Assembly (NCBI RefSeq): GCF_001278035.1
Contig: NZ_CP009452.1
Span: 653,501 to 717,500 of the forward strand
DNA length: 64,000 nt
Direction of reading: 5' to 3'
Source: Sphingopyxis sp. 113P3
GTDB lineage: Bacteria > Pseudomonadota > Alphaproteobacteria > Sphingomonadales > Sphingomonadaceae
Shown here: positions 1 through 8,932 of the stretch, in pieces
Layout: each line of letters begins with the position of its first letter
Position numbering within the stretch: position 1 is the first letter of the stretch
Position numbers and translations under genes: made by a program
Notes under the pieces: generated by a model
What the model saw: only the letters and a program-made list of their open reading frames with translations
Databases searched by the model: none
Told to the model about the DNA's origin: nothing

Positions 1-85
1 GTTATACGCATCCCTGCTCAGCAGATCCCGGATTTCTGCAGCCGCCGCACCCCTGCGATCGTCGGGCGGAGGGGGCGCCGATCGA

Positions 86-2284
86 TCAATAGGTAAAGCG
101 AATACCGACGCCATAGGTCCGCGGATCGTTCGGCGGGCTCACCACGAAATTGATTGGCGTATAAAGCGCTCTGATCGGGAAAGAGGCAAAGCGCTGATTG
201 GTCAGATTCTGGCCATAGGCATAAATTTCGAACCCGTCGAACCGATAGCCGACGCGCGCATCGAGTTTGTTGACGGCTCCGCGGCTGACTGCGATCTCGT
301 TCGCCGGTGAAAAATAGGCACGCGAAGAGAAACTATAACCCGCTGTGGCGCGAAGCTCTCCCGGTCCGACGGGATGCGTATAGCTGGCAGAAACGCTGCC
401 TGACCATTTTGGCGAGTTGTTCATATAATTGCCCGCGCGATCCCAGCCGGCGATGCCGTTCTTGTTGGTGCACGCCGGATCGCCGGCCGGCGGAGCGCTG
501 CCGCCGTTTCCCTCGCAGAATTCCTTATAGGTCGCGTGGGTCCAGGAGATGTCCCCACTCAGCGTCAGACCCTCGACCGGGCGAAGGACGAGGCTGCCCT
601 CAACCCCCTTGATCGTGGAGCTGGCGGCGTTGTCGATGACCTGCACACCGACCGCGACGATGTTTTTTACCTGCAGATCGCTATAGTCGTAATAGAAGCC
701 CGCCAGATTGAGAGTGAGCATGCGGTCGAAGAATTCGGACTTTATCCCGGCCTCATAAGCCAGAAGCCTCTCGGGCTCGAACGTGATGAAGGGTGTTGTC
801 GTTCTGACAGAACTGTTGAAGCCCGGCGCCTGATAGCCCTGGCTGACCTTGGCATAGAGGAGGATATCGGGCGTGGCCTTGTAGTTGATGCCCCCGTTGA
901 AGATCGGTTTGTCGGCCTTGACCGTCCCGGTGATCAGCGGTGCGGGCGTCACGGCCTGGGTGTAGTCGATCACGAAATCCTGTGTCTCGTGGATATAGCG
1001 GGCACCTGCGATAAGGGTCAGTTTGGGCGTCACCGCGACTTCGGCCTGGCCGAATATCCCGAATGCCTCGAGATTGGAGGTGTCGCGCGGGCTCGTGAGG
1101 GGAAGCGTTATGCCGAGGCCATGTGGCGACTGGGTCGCATAGAGCTGATCGTTCCGATAATAGTTGACGCCGGCCGTCAGGGTCAGGATCTTGCCGGTAT
1201 AGGCCAAGCGGAATTCCGAACTGAAGGTGTTGTGACGAATTTCCGATCCGCCCGCCTGATTGAAGATCGGCGTGAAATAGGCAATATCGGCGCGATAGCT
1301 GCGGTGCGACGTGATCGAAGTGAACGCGAGGTCCGACGTGGCCTTGTAATTGAGCGTAAGCACCTGACCTTCGGAACGGTTGTCATTCCGATAGGTCGCA
1401 TCGACTTCCGCCGGGTAAGTGACCGAGTCGGGATTGGGTAAACCGATAAAAACCGTGTTGGTGGGGTCGTAGAGAGAGCTCCAGATCGTCGAGGGGTTGT
1501 CGCGTCTCCATGTGTCCGCCGCGAGCAAAATCGAAAAGCTCTCATCGGGTGACTGATAATGCACTTTCCCGCGAACGACGTAAGATGTCAGATCGTCGAG
1601 CGTATTTCCGGTCGTGCTGTTTTTGACAAAGCCGTCGCGCGATTCGTAGCTCGCCGAAAGGCCGGCACTCAGGCCATCAGTGAGCGGGCCGCTCACGGAC
1701 CCCCGCGCAAGGATGTGATTATAGTTTCCGTAACTCACGTCAAAGCCCGCCCGGAGATCGTCTCCGGGCAGTCGCGTGATGATATTGATCGCACCTGCGG
1801 TGGAGTTGCGGCCGTACAACGTGCCTTGCGGGCCCCGCAAAACTTCGACGCGTTCGACATCGTCCAAGGTGAAGAAGCCCGCATCGGTCGTGGGGAGATA
1901 TTCGCCATCGATATAGGTCGCGACGGGCTGTGCTGTTCCGATCGGACTGCCCTGTCCCGAGATTCCGCGGATCGCGACTTGGTGATTGCCGGTGACGCCG
2001 CCCGCCCCGGTGATCTGGACCGACGGGGCGATCGAAGAGATCGACTGAAGATCGGACACGTTACGCGACGAAAGTTCTTCCGCCGACACCGCCGTGATCG
2101 CTATCGGTACGTCTTGCAGCTTTTGTTCGCGGCGCTGGGCGGTGACGACGATGTCGCCACTCTCCATGCCGGAGGTGGAGGCATCTGCATCGGGCAAGGC
2201 CTGCGCATGCGCCGCCGTGCTCTGCAAAAGCGCCAACGAGGTGATAGTCGAGAGACCCAATGGGCGGATGACATTCTTCGGCAT
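86..2284 (-). CDS. TonB-dependent receptor (plug and beta-barrel)
   Basis: This 732-residue protein is predicted to be an outer-membrane, TonB-energised importer of an unidentified substrate. The start at 2284 is chosen because it is followed at once by a signal peptide (MPKNVIRPLG... to AHAQ) and preceded by an AAGGGGA ribosome site; the frame stays open upstream to 2377 but without a signal. After the signal peptide comes GDIVVTAQRREQKLQDVP, the TonB-box/plug entry typical of sphingomonad receptors, then a plug with VERVEVLRGPQGTLYGRN and a beta-barrel ending in a C-terminal aromatic residue (RFTY). Substrate class cannot be read from the sequence; siderophore, sugar and aromatic-compound receptors share this form. 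The upstream AT-rich stretch contains a TTGACA (2372-2377, minus strand) but no convincing -10 at the right distance. It is a lone gene here, with an insertion sequence just upstream of its start. Confidence 0.93.
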   Translation of the reverse strand: MPKNVIRPLGLSTITSLALLQSTAAHAQALPDADASTSGMESGDIVVTAQRREQKLQDVPIAITAVSAEELSSRNVSDLQSISSIAPSVQITGAGGVTGNHQVAIRGISGQGSPIGTAQPVATYIDGEYLPTTDAGFFTLDDVERVEVLRGPQGTLYGRNSTAGAINIITRLPGDDLRAGFDVSYGNYNHILARGSVSGPLTDGLSAGLSASYESRDGFVKNSTTGNTLDDLTSYVVRGKVHYQSPDESFSILLAADTWRRDNPSTIWSSLYDPTNTVFIGLPNPDSVTYPAEVDATYRNDNRSEGQVLTLNYKATSDLAFTSITSHRSYRADIAYFTPIFNQAGGSEIRHNTFSSEFRLAYTGKILTLTAGVNYYRNDQLYATQSPHGLGITLPLTSPRDTSNLEAFGIFGQAEVAVTPKLTLIAGARYIHETQDFVIDYTQAVTPAPLITGTVKADKPIFNGGINYKATPDILLYAKVSQGYQAPGFNSSVRTTTPFITFEPERLLAYEAGIKSEFFDRMLTLNLAGFYYDYSDLQVKNIVAVGVQVIDNAASSTIKGVEGSLVLRPVEGLTLSGDISWTHATYKEFCEGNGGSAPPAGDPACTNKNGIAGWDRAGNYMNNSPKWSGSVSASYTHPVGPGELRATAGYSFSSRAYFSPANEIAVSRGAVNKLDARVGYRFDGFEIYAYGQNLTNQRFASFPIRALYTPINFVVSPPNDPRTYGVGIRFTY

Positions 2285-2561
2285 CGATAATCCCCTTATC
2301 ACACCGCGCCGCAAACTGACCAATGGTCTTATTGTGCGCTGCACCATAAGAGATGACGCTCGATAATTTTTTGTCAATCGCTAATTTTTCGCCATTAAAA
2401 TGCACCTATGGTCATTCTATGGCGCGGAATTCGCACTGCGGGGTCCCAGTGGCGCGCGATTTGCTGCCATTTTGACGCCCGTGCCGATCGAGTCATCGCT
2501 TATCCGACTGCGAATTGAACAATCGTCATTTTTCACTACGGGCGGTCACATGGTGTCGCGC

Positions 2562-2590
2562 GGCTCTTCCTCGTGAACGGGGGATGAGGG
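2562..2590. repeat. Left terminal inverted repeat of the ISL3 element
   Basis: Begins GGCTCTTCC and ends GGGGATGAGGG. Its reverse complement is found at 3838-3866 and 3910-3938 with one mismatch (T against C at the tenth base). Confidence 0.9.
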
Positions 2591-2600
2591 AAATTGGGTT

Positions 2601-2626
2601 AGACTTGTCATAGGAAGGACAAGTCT
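2601..2626 (+). promoter_or_regulatory. Hairpin presenting the transposase ribosome site
   Basis: Two perfect 9-bp arms, AGACTTGTC (2601-2609) and GACAAGTCT (2618-2626), enclose an 8-nt loop. The likely Shine-Dalgarno AGGAAGG (2612-2618) lies in that loop and the transposase ATG (2628) is one base beyond the stem. In the mRNA the start codon would stack on the hairpin, so it could limit translation initiation. It is also possible that the palindrome is a transposase binding site. Structure seen; role inferred. Confidence 0.5.
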
Positions 2627-2627
2627 G

Positions 2628-3833
2628 ATGAAGAAGAAGGCTGATCAGGGAATCGACGGCATATTAGGGCTGTCGGATGTTGAGATTGTCCGTGTCGAGC
2701 GGCGACGCGACATTCGTGTGTGGGCGCGGCCAACGAAGCGGCCTGTTTGCCTTTATTGCGGCCACGGGGGGCTGCGGATCAAGGCGACTTATGAGCGCGA
2801 GCTCAAGCACACGCGTCAAGGCAACCAGATCCTGATCGTGCACCTTGCGGTGCCCAAATATCATTGTGCCGGTTGCGGCCGCTATTTCCGTCATCGCTTT
2901 TCGGGCATCCGTCCGCGCTATCGCGCGACGGAGACGTACCGTCTTGAGGTCTTCGACGGTCACCACGGAGGCATCAGCCAAAGCCAGTTGACGAGCACCC
3001 ATGCGATCGGCAGTGCAACCATCGAGCGCTGGTATCATCATTTCATCGAACAGCGCGTCTCGGAGCTGTCCGGTCGGACCTGCCCGCAGGTCCTGGGGAT
3101 CGACGAGCATTTTTTCTCGCGCAAGAGAGGCTATGCGACGACATTTGTCGATCTGAAGAATCACAAGGTCTACGATGTCGTCCCGGGACGCTCGGAAGAC
3201 AGTTTACGAAGCTATTTGCGAAGGTTGCCAGGGCGCGACAAGGTCAAGGTCATCGTGATGGACCTGTCGGAAACCTATCGCGCAATCGCCCGCAAATATT
3301 TTCCGAACGCGAAGATCGTCGCCGATCGCTTCCATGTCATTCGGCTGCTCAACCAGCATTTCCTCGAAGGATGGAAGCGCTTCGATCCCGAGGGCCGAAA
3401 GAATCGCGGGCTGCTCAGTTTGATGCGGCGCCATCGATGGAAGCTAAGCGAAGAACAGCGCAAAAGGCTGGCCGTCTACCTGAAAGCCAATCCGGTGCTC
3501 GAAGCCCTCTACACTGCCAAGCAGGACATGGCCCTCCTGCTGACGCAAAAATCCCTCAATGCCAAAAAGGCCAGCCAGCTTATCCCCGACCTGCTCAGGC
3601 TGATCGATCAGTTCGCCGCCAGCCCCCTCAAGTCCCTCGCCGATACCCTGACCAGCTGGCTCGAGCCCGTCGCCCGCATGTGGCGCTTTTCCAGGAACAA
3701 TGGAATCACCGAGGGCTTTCACACAAAGATGGAGATGATCTCGCGCCGCGCGTTCGGCTTCCGCAACTTTCACAACTACCGCTTGCGCGTGCTCGCTCTT
3801 TGCGGTTGGAATGGCGTCATCAATCGGGTCTGA
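2628..3833 (+). CDS. ISL3-family transposase
   Basis: A 401-residue, full-length transposase that moves the surrounding insertion sequence. The N-terminal part has the ISL3 zinc-ribbon, with CLYCG near residue 42 and CAGCGRYF about 40 residues later. The catalytic part carries VLGIDEHFFSRKRGYAT (first Asp), VKVIVMDLSETYRA (second Asp) and NGITEGFHTKMEMISRRAFG (the Glu), as expected of the DDE fold, and ends FRNFHNYRLRVLALCGW, a usual ISL3 C-terminus. The last codons and stop lie inside the 72-bp unit that is repeated immediately downstream. No frameshift is visible, so the protein is probably active. Confidence 0.95.
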   Translation: MKKKADQGIDGILGLSDVEIVRVERRRDIRVWARPTKRPVCLYCGHGGLRIKATYERELKHTRQGNQILIVHLAVPKYHCAGCGRYFRHRFSGIRPRYRATETYRLEVFDGHHGGISQSQLTSTHAIGSATIERWYHHFIEQRVSELSGRTCPQVLGIDEHFFSRKRGYATTFVDLKNHKVYDVVPGRSEDSLRSYLRRLPGRDKVKVIVMDLSETYRAIARKYFPNAKIVADRFHVIRLLNQHFLEGWKRFDPEGRKNRGLLSLMRRHRWKLSEEQRKRLAVYLKANPVLEALYTAKQDMALLLTQKSLNAKKASQLIPDLLRLIDQFAASPLKSLADTLTSWLEPVARMWRFSRNNGITEGFHTKMEMISRRAFGFRNFHNYRLRVLALCGWNGVINRV

Positions 3834-3938
3834 TCCACCCTCATCCCCCGTTCACGGGGAAGAGCCGCTCTTTGCGGTTGGAATGGCGTCATCAATCGGG
3901 TCTGATCCACCCTCATCCCCCGTTCACGGGGAAGAGCC
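3795..3938. repeat. 72-bp tandem duplication of the IS right end
   Basis: Bases 3795-3866 and 3867-3938 are identical as far as I can read. Each unit has the last 12 codons and stop of the transposase plus the right terminal inverted repeat. The first copy completes the transposase gene; the second is non-coding. The result is an element with two alternative right ends. Confidence 0.95.
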
Positions 3939-3955
3939 TTTATTTCAAGGGATAC

Positions 3956-4042
3956 TGGTGCGGTCGAGAAGACTCGAACTTCCACGGCCTTTCGGCCACA
4001 ACGACCTCAACGTTGCGCGTCTACCAGTTCCGCCACGACCGC
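3956..4042 (-). tRNA. tRNA-Leu(GAG)
   Basis: On the minus strand an 87-nt tRNA starts GCGGTCG and ends CGACCGC-A-CCA, so the acceptor stem pairs fully and the CCA is encoded. The anticodon arm reads CAACG-TTGAGGT-CGTTG, giving anticodon GAG, which reads CUC and CUU leucine codons. A long variable arm (GGCC-GAAA-GGCC) is as expected for leucine tRNA, and the T-loop is TTCGAGT. The insertion sequence lies just beyond its 3' end, a common landing zone for mobile DNA, but the tRNA itself is intact. Confidence 0.96.
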
Positions 4043-4086
4043 ACATCATGATGGTCCGGACGATCCCGGTACCAGGTAGGTGCGGG

Positions 4087-4115
4087 CGCCTAGCAAAGCT
4101 TTTCGGGTGATGCAA
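4087..4115 (-). promoter_or_regulatory. Candidate promoter of tRNA-Leu
   Basis: On the minus strand TTGCAT (4115-4110) and TAGGCG (4092-4087) are 17 bp apart and would start RNA about 40 nt before the tRNA. The -10 is a weak match, so this is only a candidate. Confidence 0.3.
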
Positions 4116-4356
4116 GCGAGCTTCGCCGCATTTATTTTTTTCCGCGCGCAAATACCGGCTCGGGCCGCCTTGACACATGTCACGGGAGCGACCCGGAAGA
4201 GTCTCCAAAATGTCATCGCTCTACCGTCAGAGCGTCACCGAATCATCCTAGTCGGAGCATTGCCGGGGGCGCGGGGCGCGATACTGCTCCTTTCCCGGTG
4301 GCATGTTCATCAGGGGCGCCCGTCCGGCGGGCGCGTTCAGGGAAGCGGAGATTTTC

Positions 4357-5922
4357 ATGGCGGCTTTTGCGCGCGTTCGTTTGGTCATGCTCAGCGGCGT
4401 GGCGTCTTCCGTCCTGGCGGCCTGCGGGGCCGACGGGGTTGCGTCGCCGGGCGAGGGGGTGATCGTCATTCCGGCGCCGACACCTGCCCCGCCACCAACT
4501 CCGACGCCTACCCCGACCCCTGCAAGCGTCACCCCCGCTGCTCAATGCCCGACGATTGCGGGCAATGATCAACTAAGCGATCTGGGCACGATTACCGGCC
4601 CCGAAGGGACGTGGCGCAACTGCGGCTTCCCGTCACGCTTCAACACCTCGACCGCGATCCCCAAGGTTGCCGGCGTCATTTACTCGCTGCCGGGCCGCGT
4701 CGATGTGGGAACAGACCAAGGCGCCGCGAGTACAAATAATGTCGTCACGCTGACGATCGATCCGGGCGTGATCATCTTCGGCTCGACGGGCGTTTCCTAT
4801 CTGGTGGTCAATCGAGGGAACCGCATTGATGCGGTCGGCACCCCGGCCCAGCCGATCATCTTCACCGGTCGCGGCAATGTCGTCGGGACCGCGACGGACG
4901 ACACGTCGCAGCTGTGGGGTGGCGTCGTGCTGCTCGGCCGCGCCCCGGTCACGGACTGCCTTGCGCCCGGCGCTGCGGAAGGCACGGCCGCGTGCGAACG
5001 CGATACCGAAGGAACGTCGAACGCGCTCTATGGGGGCGCGCAGCCCGCCGACAATTCGGGGCGCCTCTCCTATGTTCAGATCCGATATTCGGGCTTTGTG
5101 CTCAGCGCCGACAAGGAGCTCCAAGGCCTCACCCCTTCGGGGGTCGGGTCGGGAACCCAGATCGACCATATTCAGATCCACAACAGCTCGGACGATGGAA
5201 TAGAGGTCTTCGGCGGCCGGGCGAACTTCAAATATATGATCGTGACGGGCGCCGAAGACGACAGCTTCGACACCGACGTCGGCTACAAGGGCAACATCCA
5301 ATATGCGATCGCGGTGCAGCGCGCCGGCGGTTCGGTGGGCGACTCGATGATGGAAATCGACTCGGACGGCAATGAGAATGCGGTGCCGCGCCAGAACGTG
5401 ACGATTTCCAACTTCACCTTCATCCACCGTAACGCCGCGGCGGGCAACGCCGCCGCGATCCGCATCCGCGGCGGCGCCGATTATAGCTTCGTCAATGGTC
5501 TGATCACCTCCGACACCTCATGCATCCGGATCGACAGCAGCTCGACCACCCAAACGACGGGTCCGGACGAGCAGGGGCCGCCGAAGTTCTTCTCGGTTTC
5601 GCTGAAGTGCGGCAGCCGCCCCTTCCGCGGCGGCGGTAGTCCGGCGGTCACCGATACCGAGGTCCGGACAATCTTCACCGCGGGTACCAATAACCGTTTT
5701 GATTACGTGCCGTCCCTCACCAGCCTGATTGTCAATGGCGCCACAGAGACAGGCTTCACCGCCTTCGATGCAAAGACGCTGAACACCTTCTTCGATACCA
5801 CCGCCTATGTCGGCGCGGTCCGCGACGCCAGTGACACCTGGTACCAGGGATGGACCTGCAACTCGGCGACCGCGAGCTTCGGCGCCAGCAGCGGCAGCTG
5901 TACCAGCCTGCCGACAAGCTGA
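4357..5922 (+). CDS. Secreted-type lipoprotein, ElpS-like
   Basis: A 521-residue lipoprotein. The start at 4357 follows GGAAGCGGAG at good distance and gives a short signal ending in the lipobox LAAC (Cys near residue 23); an in-frame ATG at 4303 would put 18 odd residues before it. A proline/threonine linker (about residues 35-55, PTPTPTPTP) joins a large domain rich in short beta-strand repeats and Gly/Asn, with spaced cysteine pairs (NCGFP, VTDC/AACERD, DTSC/LKCG, WTCN/GSC) that suggest disulfides outside the cytoplasm. It lies directly before a TonB receptor and the gsp operon. In Caulobacter, as I recall, the extracellular lipoprotein ElpS is a T2SS substrate encoded beside a TonB receptor and gsp genes. 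By that comparison this is a likely T2SS substrate; its biochemical activity is unknown. Confidence 0.75.
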   Translation: MAAFARVRLVMLSGVASSVLAACGADGVASPGEGVIVIPAPTPAPPPTPTPTPTPASVTPAAQCPTIAGNDQLSDLGTITGPEGTWRNCGFPSRFNTSTAIPKVAGVIYSLPGRVDVGTDQGAASTNNVVTLTIDPGVIIFGSTGVSYLVVNRGNRIDAVGTPAQPIIFTGRGNVVGTATDDTSQLWGGVVLLGRAPVTDCLAPGAAEGTAACERDTEGTSNALYGGAQPADNSGRLSYVQIRYSGFVLSADKELQGLTPSGVGSGTQIDHIQIHNSSDDGIEVFGGRANFKYMIVTGAEDDSFDTDVGYKGNIQYAIAVQRAGGSVGDSMMEIDSDGNENAVPRQNVTISNFTFIHRNAAAGNAAAIRIRGGADYSFVNGLITSDTSCIRIDSSSTTQTTGPDEQGPPKFFSVSLKCGSRPFRGGGSPAVTDTEVRTIFTAGTNNRFDYVPSLTSLIVNGATETGFTAFDAKTLNTFFDTTAYVGAVRDASDTWYQGWTCNSATASFGASSGSCTSLPTS

Positions 5923-5939
5923 CCGCCGGCGATCCATTC

Positions 5940-5974
5940 GGGGAGCGGGCACGCCGGACGGCGGCCCGCTCCCC
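5940..5974 (+). terminator. Strong intergenic stem-loop between lipoprotein and receptor
   Basis: GGGGAGCGGGC (5940-5950) pairs fully with GCCCGCTCCCC (5964-5974), and the intervening bases add CGCC/GGCG around a GGAC loop. No U-run follows, so it may be a partial terminator or an mRNA 3'-end stabiliser that lets the lipoprotein be made in excess of the receptor encoded 28 bp further on. Confidence 0.55.
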
Positions 5975-6002
5975 TCCTTGCATAGTCTCAGGGACAATCG
6001 AC

Positions 6003-8660
6003 ATGACCAAGCGGCCGATCTTTGCCAGCCTGCTTCTTTTCAGCTCCGCTCTCGTTGCGCCAGCGGCGTTGGCGCAAGACGCCTCCGCCGACCTCGCGCC
6101 GCAGCCCGGCGAAGACGGCGATGTTTCGATCCCCGGCGGCGGCGGGCACGAGATTGTCGTCAATGGCCGCTTCACGCCGAATGTCGTGCGCGCGACGCCG
6201 GAGGTGGTTTCGCTTCTCTCTTCAGCAGACATTGCCCGCACGGGGGAGGGCGATATTTCGGGCTCGCTCCAGCGTGTCACCGGCCTCAGCGTCGTCGGCG
6301 GCGGTTTCGTCTATGTCCGCGGGCTCGGCGACCGCTATTCGCTTGCGCTGCTCAACGGTTCGCCGCTGCCCAGCCCGGAGCCGCTGAAGCGCGTTGTTCC
6401 GCTCGACATCTTTCCCTCGAACGTGATTGATTCGACTCTGGTCCAGAAGAGCTATTCGGCGAACTTCCCCGGTGAATTCGGCGGTGGCGTCATCAATCTC
6501 ACGACCAAGGCCAGCCCCGAGGAGACCTTTCTCTCCCTGTCGGGCGGAACAGGCTGGGACAGCGAGACGACGAACCAGCTCGGCTACACCTATAATGGCG
6601 GCGGCACCGACTGGACCGGCTTCGACGACGGCACGCGCGACATTCCGCGCTCGCTCGCAGTGGCACTCGCCAGCGGCAAGCCGATTCTCGAAGGCGCTGA
6701 CTTCAGCGCGCAGGATCTCGAAGCGATCGCGATGGACCTCGTCAACGCGCCGACGACGCTGCTCCAGCAGAATAATCATATTCCCGTGAACTGGTCAGCG
6801 GGGCTGACCGGCGGCACGACGCTTCCGCTGGCGGGCGGCGCGCTCGGGATCATTGCAACCGCGGGGATCAGCAACAAGTGGCGTACGCGCGACACGCTGC
6901 AGCAGACATCGGTCAATGCCGACCTTTCGGGCGATCCGCAGACGAGCTACAGGCGCCTCGTCACCGACAACCGCATATTGGTGAACGGCCTGCTCGGCCT
7001 GGGGCTCGAACTGGGCGATCACAGGATTCGCTGGACCAGCCTCTATATCCGCGACACGCTGAAGCAGGCGCGGCTTGCGCTCGGCACCGACCGAAACCAG
7101 TCCGACCGCGACATCATGAAACAGGACACCGCCTGGTACGAGCGGCAGCTCATCAACACGCAGCTCGTGGGTGAATTCCAATTCGACCGCTTCAGCGTCG
7201 ACCTGCGCGGCGGCTACGCCAATTCGCAGCGCGAGGCGCCCTATGAGAGAAGCTTCACCTATGTCCGCACCAACCTGCCTGCCGGGCAGGACCCGGCCGG
7301 CGACAAGTTCGTCAACGATCTCGGCGGCAACAAGGGTGACGCGACGATTGCCTTTTCGGACCTTGATGAGAATCTGTGGTCGGGCGGTGTCGACCTCTCC
7401 TACAGGCTCGCCCCGGGGTTCACCGTGACGACCGGCTATGCCTACAGCGATACGCACCGGGTCTCGTCGCGCCGCGCGTTCCAGTATCGCGCCTCTAACT
7501 TGCCGGTCGCAGTGCAGCAACTGCGCCCCGACTATCTTCTCTCCGACGCGACGATTCAGCTCTATGACATCACCCTGCTTGAAACCTCGGCCCAGGACGG
7601 CACCGCGGCGTTTGATGCCAAGCTCACCACCCACGCTGGCTATGCCCAGCTCCAGGCGGGGCTGATGGCAGGGCTGAACGTCAATGCTGGCGTGCGCTAT
7701 GAGGATGCAAAGCAAAGGGTTGCGCCGATCGACCTCTTCAACAGCGGCGCGTCGGCGATCGCGCAAACCGATCTGCGCAACGATTACTGGCTGCCCGCGG
7801 TCACCCTGACATGGGAGGTCGCGCCCGACATGCAGCTCCGCCTGAACGGGTCGAAGACGATCGCGCGCCCGCAATTCCGCGAGCTGGTCGCGCAAGTCTA
7901 TCAGGACCCTGAATCGAACCGCCTGTTTCGCGGCAACCCGTCGCTGACCGATTCTATCCTGTGGAATGCCGAGGCTCGCTACGAATGGTATTTCGATCGC
8001 GATCAGCGCGTCTCCGCCGCCGCCTTCTACAAGTCGATCGAGAATCCGATCGAGGCTTACACTTCGATCTCCGATTCCTCGGTGAATACGAGCTACGCGA
8101 ACGCGCCCAGAGCGATGCTCTATGGCGCCGAGTTCGAGCTGCAGAAACATGTCCCCCTCGAGACCGTGTCGGATGCCCCCTTCTGGCAGAGCCGCCGCCT
8201 CGTCCTGATCGGCAACTACACGTTCACCCGATCGAAGATCCGAGTTCGTGATGGTGACACGACGACGATAAATGGCGCCGAGCGCAACGCGGGCGATTAT
8301 TTCTTCGACGGCTCGCCGCTCACGGGCCAATCCGATCATCTGGTCAACGTCCAGATCGGGCTCGAGGACACCTACCAGCTTTCGCAACAAACGCTGCTCC
8401 TCACCTATGCCAGTCCGCGGGTCACCAGCCGCGGTCCCTCTGGTCAGCCAGACCTTCTGGAAAAGCCCGGCCTCTCGCTCGACTTCGTCGCGCGTCAGGG
8501 GCTGCAGCTGATGGGCAAGGAAATCGAATTGAAGTTCGAGGCGCGCAACCTGACCGCCCGCCGCTATGAGGAAGTGCAGGAATTTGGCGCCAATCGCATC
8601 TACTTCAACCGCTACAAGGTCGGTCGGCGTTTCTCGCTCAGCGCATCGGTGAAGTTCTGA
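6003..8660 (+). CDS. TonB-dependent receptor linked to the T2SS locus
   Basis: An 885-residue outer-membrane receptor. The start at 6003 gives a clean signal peptide (MTKRPIFASLLLFSSALVAP... to LAQ); upstream in-frame codons lack a signal. The plug contains VNGRFTPNVVRATPEVVSL, GGFVYVRGLGDRYSLALLNG and PSPEPLKRVVPLDIFPSNVI, a signature of a distinct receptor subfamily often paired with secreted proteins, and the barrel ends in FSLSASVKF. It is 80 bp downstream of the lipoprotein gene on the same strand and upstream of gspC. I infer that it takes up a product released by, or bound to, the secreted lipoprotein. A hairpin precedes it and palindromes follow it. Confidence 0.92.
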   Translation: MTKRPIFASLLLFSSALVAPAALAQDASADLAPQPGEDGDVSIPGGGGHEIVVNGRFTPNVVRATPEVVSLLSSADIARTGEGDISGSLQRVTGLSVVGGGFVYVRGLGDRYSLALLNGSPLPSPEPLKRVVPLDIFPSNVIDSTLVQKSYSANFPGEFGGGVINLTTKASPEETFLSLSGGTGWDSETTNQLGYTYNGGGTDWTGFDDGTRDIPRSLAVALASGKPILEGADFSAQDLEAIAMDLVNAPTTLLQQNNHIPVNWSAGLTGGTTLPLAGGALGIIATAGISNKWRTRDTLQQTSVNADLSGDPQTSYRRLVTDNRILVNGLLGLGLELGDHRIRWTSLYIRDTLKQARLALGTDRNQSDRDIMKQDTAWYERQLINTQLVGEFQFDRFSVDLRGGYANSQREAPYERSFTYVRTNLPAGQDPAGDKFVNDLGGNKGDATIAFSDLDENLWSGGVDLSYRLAPGFTVTTGYAYSDTHRVSSRRAFQYRASNLPVAVQQLRPDYLLSDATIQLYDITLLETSAQDGTAAFDAKLTTHAGYAQLQAGLMAGLNVNAGVRYEDAKQRVAPIDLFNSGASAIAQTDLRNDYWLPAVTLTWEVAPDMQLRLNGSKTIARPQFRELVAQVYQDPESNRLFRGNPSLTDSILWNAEARYEWYFDRDQRVSAAAFYKSIENPIEAYTSISDSSVNTSYANAPRAMLYGAEFELQKHVPLETVSDAPFWQSRRLVLIGNYTFTRSKIRVRDGDTTTINGAERNAGDYFFDGSPLTGQSDHLVNVQIGLEDTYQLSQQTLLLTYASPRVTSRGPSGQPDLLEKPGLSLDFVARQGLQLMGKEIELKFEARNLTARRYEEVQEFGANRIYFNRYKVGRRFSLSASVKF

Positions 8661-8932
8661 GCTCTTCCGCCCTGCCCCAGCGCTGGGGAGGGGGGGCGCC
8701 GAAGGCAGAGGGGGGCAGGAGCGCAGCTCCTGCTGTCCGCTCGTCCCCCGGTCAGCCTTTCGTGCTCAGCCGCCCATAGCCGCGCGATAGAGGAGAAGTT
8801 TGACGTGGCTGGGCAGCACCAGACTCGCCCCTCCGACAAAAAACTGTAATCTTCCCGTCAACTGATTGTCACCGATCGCTACTAGGCGATTCGCGAGGCC
8901 GTATTTTTCAGTTTGGGGGACAGGAACATCCT
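8661..8932. other. 272-bp intergenic region with two palindromes
   Basis: After the receptor stop the strand holds CCCCAGCGCTGGGG (8675-8688, perfect 14-bp palindrome) and GCAGGAGC-GCA-GCTCCTGC (8715-8733, 8-bp stem). They are separated by a G-rich run. Together they look like an intergenic palindromic element that could end or protect the receptor mRNA. No plausible gene was found here. Confidence 0.6.

Larger units (their letters stand above)
2562..3938 (+). mobile_element. ISL3-family insertion sequence with a duplicated right end
   Basis: The element is bounded by a 29-bp inverted repeat: the left end 2562-2590 matches the right end 3838-3866 with one mismatch. Measured to that right end it is 1305 bp, within the usual ISL3 size. 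A second, identical right end lies at 3910-3938 because the last 72 bp are tandemly repeated. ISL3 elements normally make an 8-bp target duplication; the 8 bases before 2562 (tgtcgcgc) match neither the bases after 3866 (gctctttg) nor after 3938 (ttatttca), so no target duplication survives. It sits between a TonB receptor gene and tRNA-Leu, only 17 bp from the encoded CCA end of the tRNA. The transposase reading frame is intact. Confidence 0.9.

Noticed and set aside
3371..4051. A plus-strand frame spanning the end of the transposase and the tRNA
   Set aside because: It translates the 72-bp repeat twice and reads through the tRNA gene; a by-product of the duplication.
4201..4240. A Pho box upstream of the ElpS-like gene (TGTCAT, CGTCAG, CGTCAC)
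   Set aside because: The GTCA cores are 14 and 8 bp apart rather than the 11-bp period expected, so the match is not convincing.
8612..8839. A small minus-strand frame between the receptor and gspC
   Set aside because: It runs through intergenic palindromes and the receptor 3' end, with no ribosome site or similarity.
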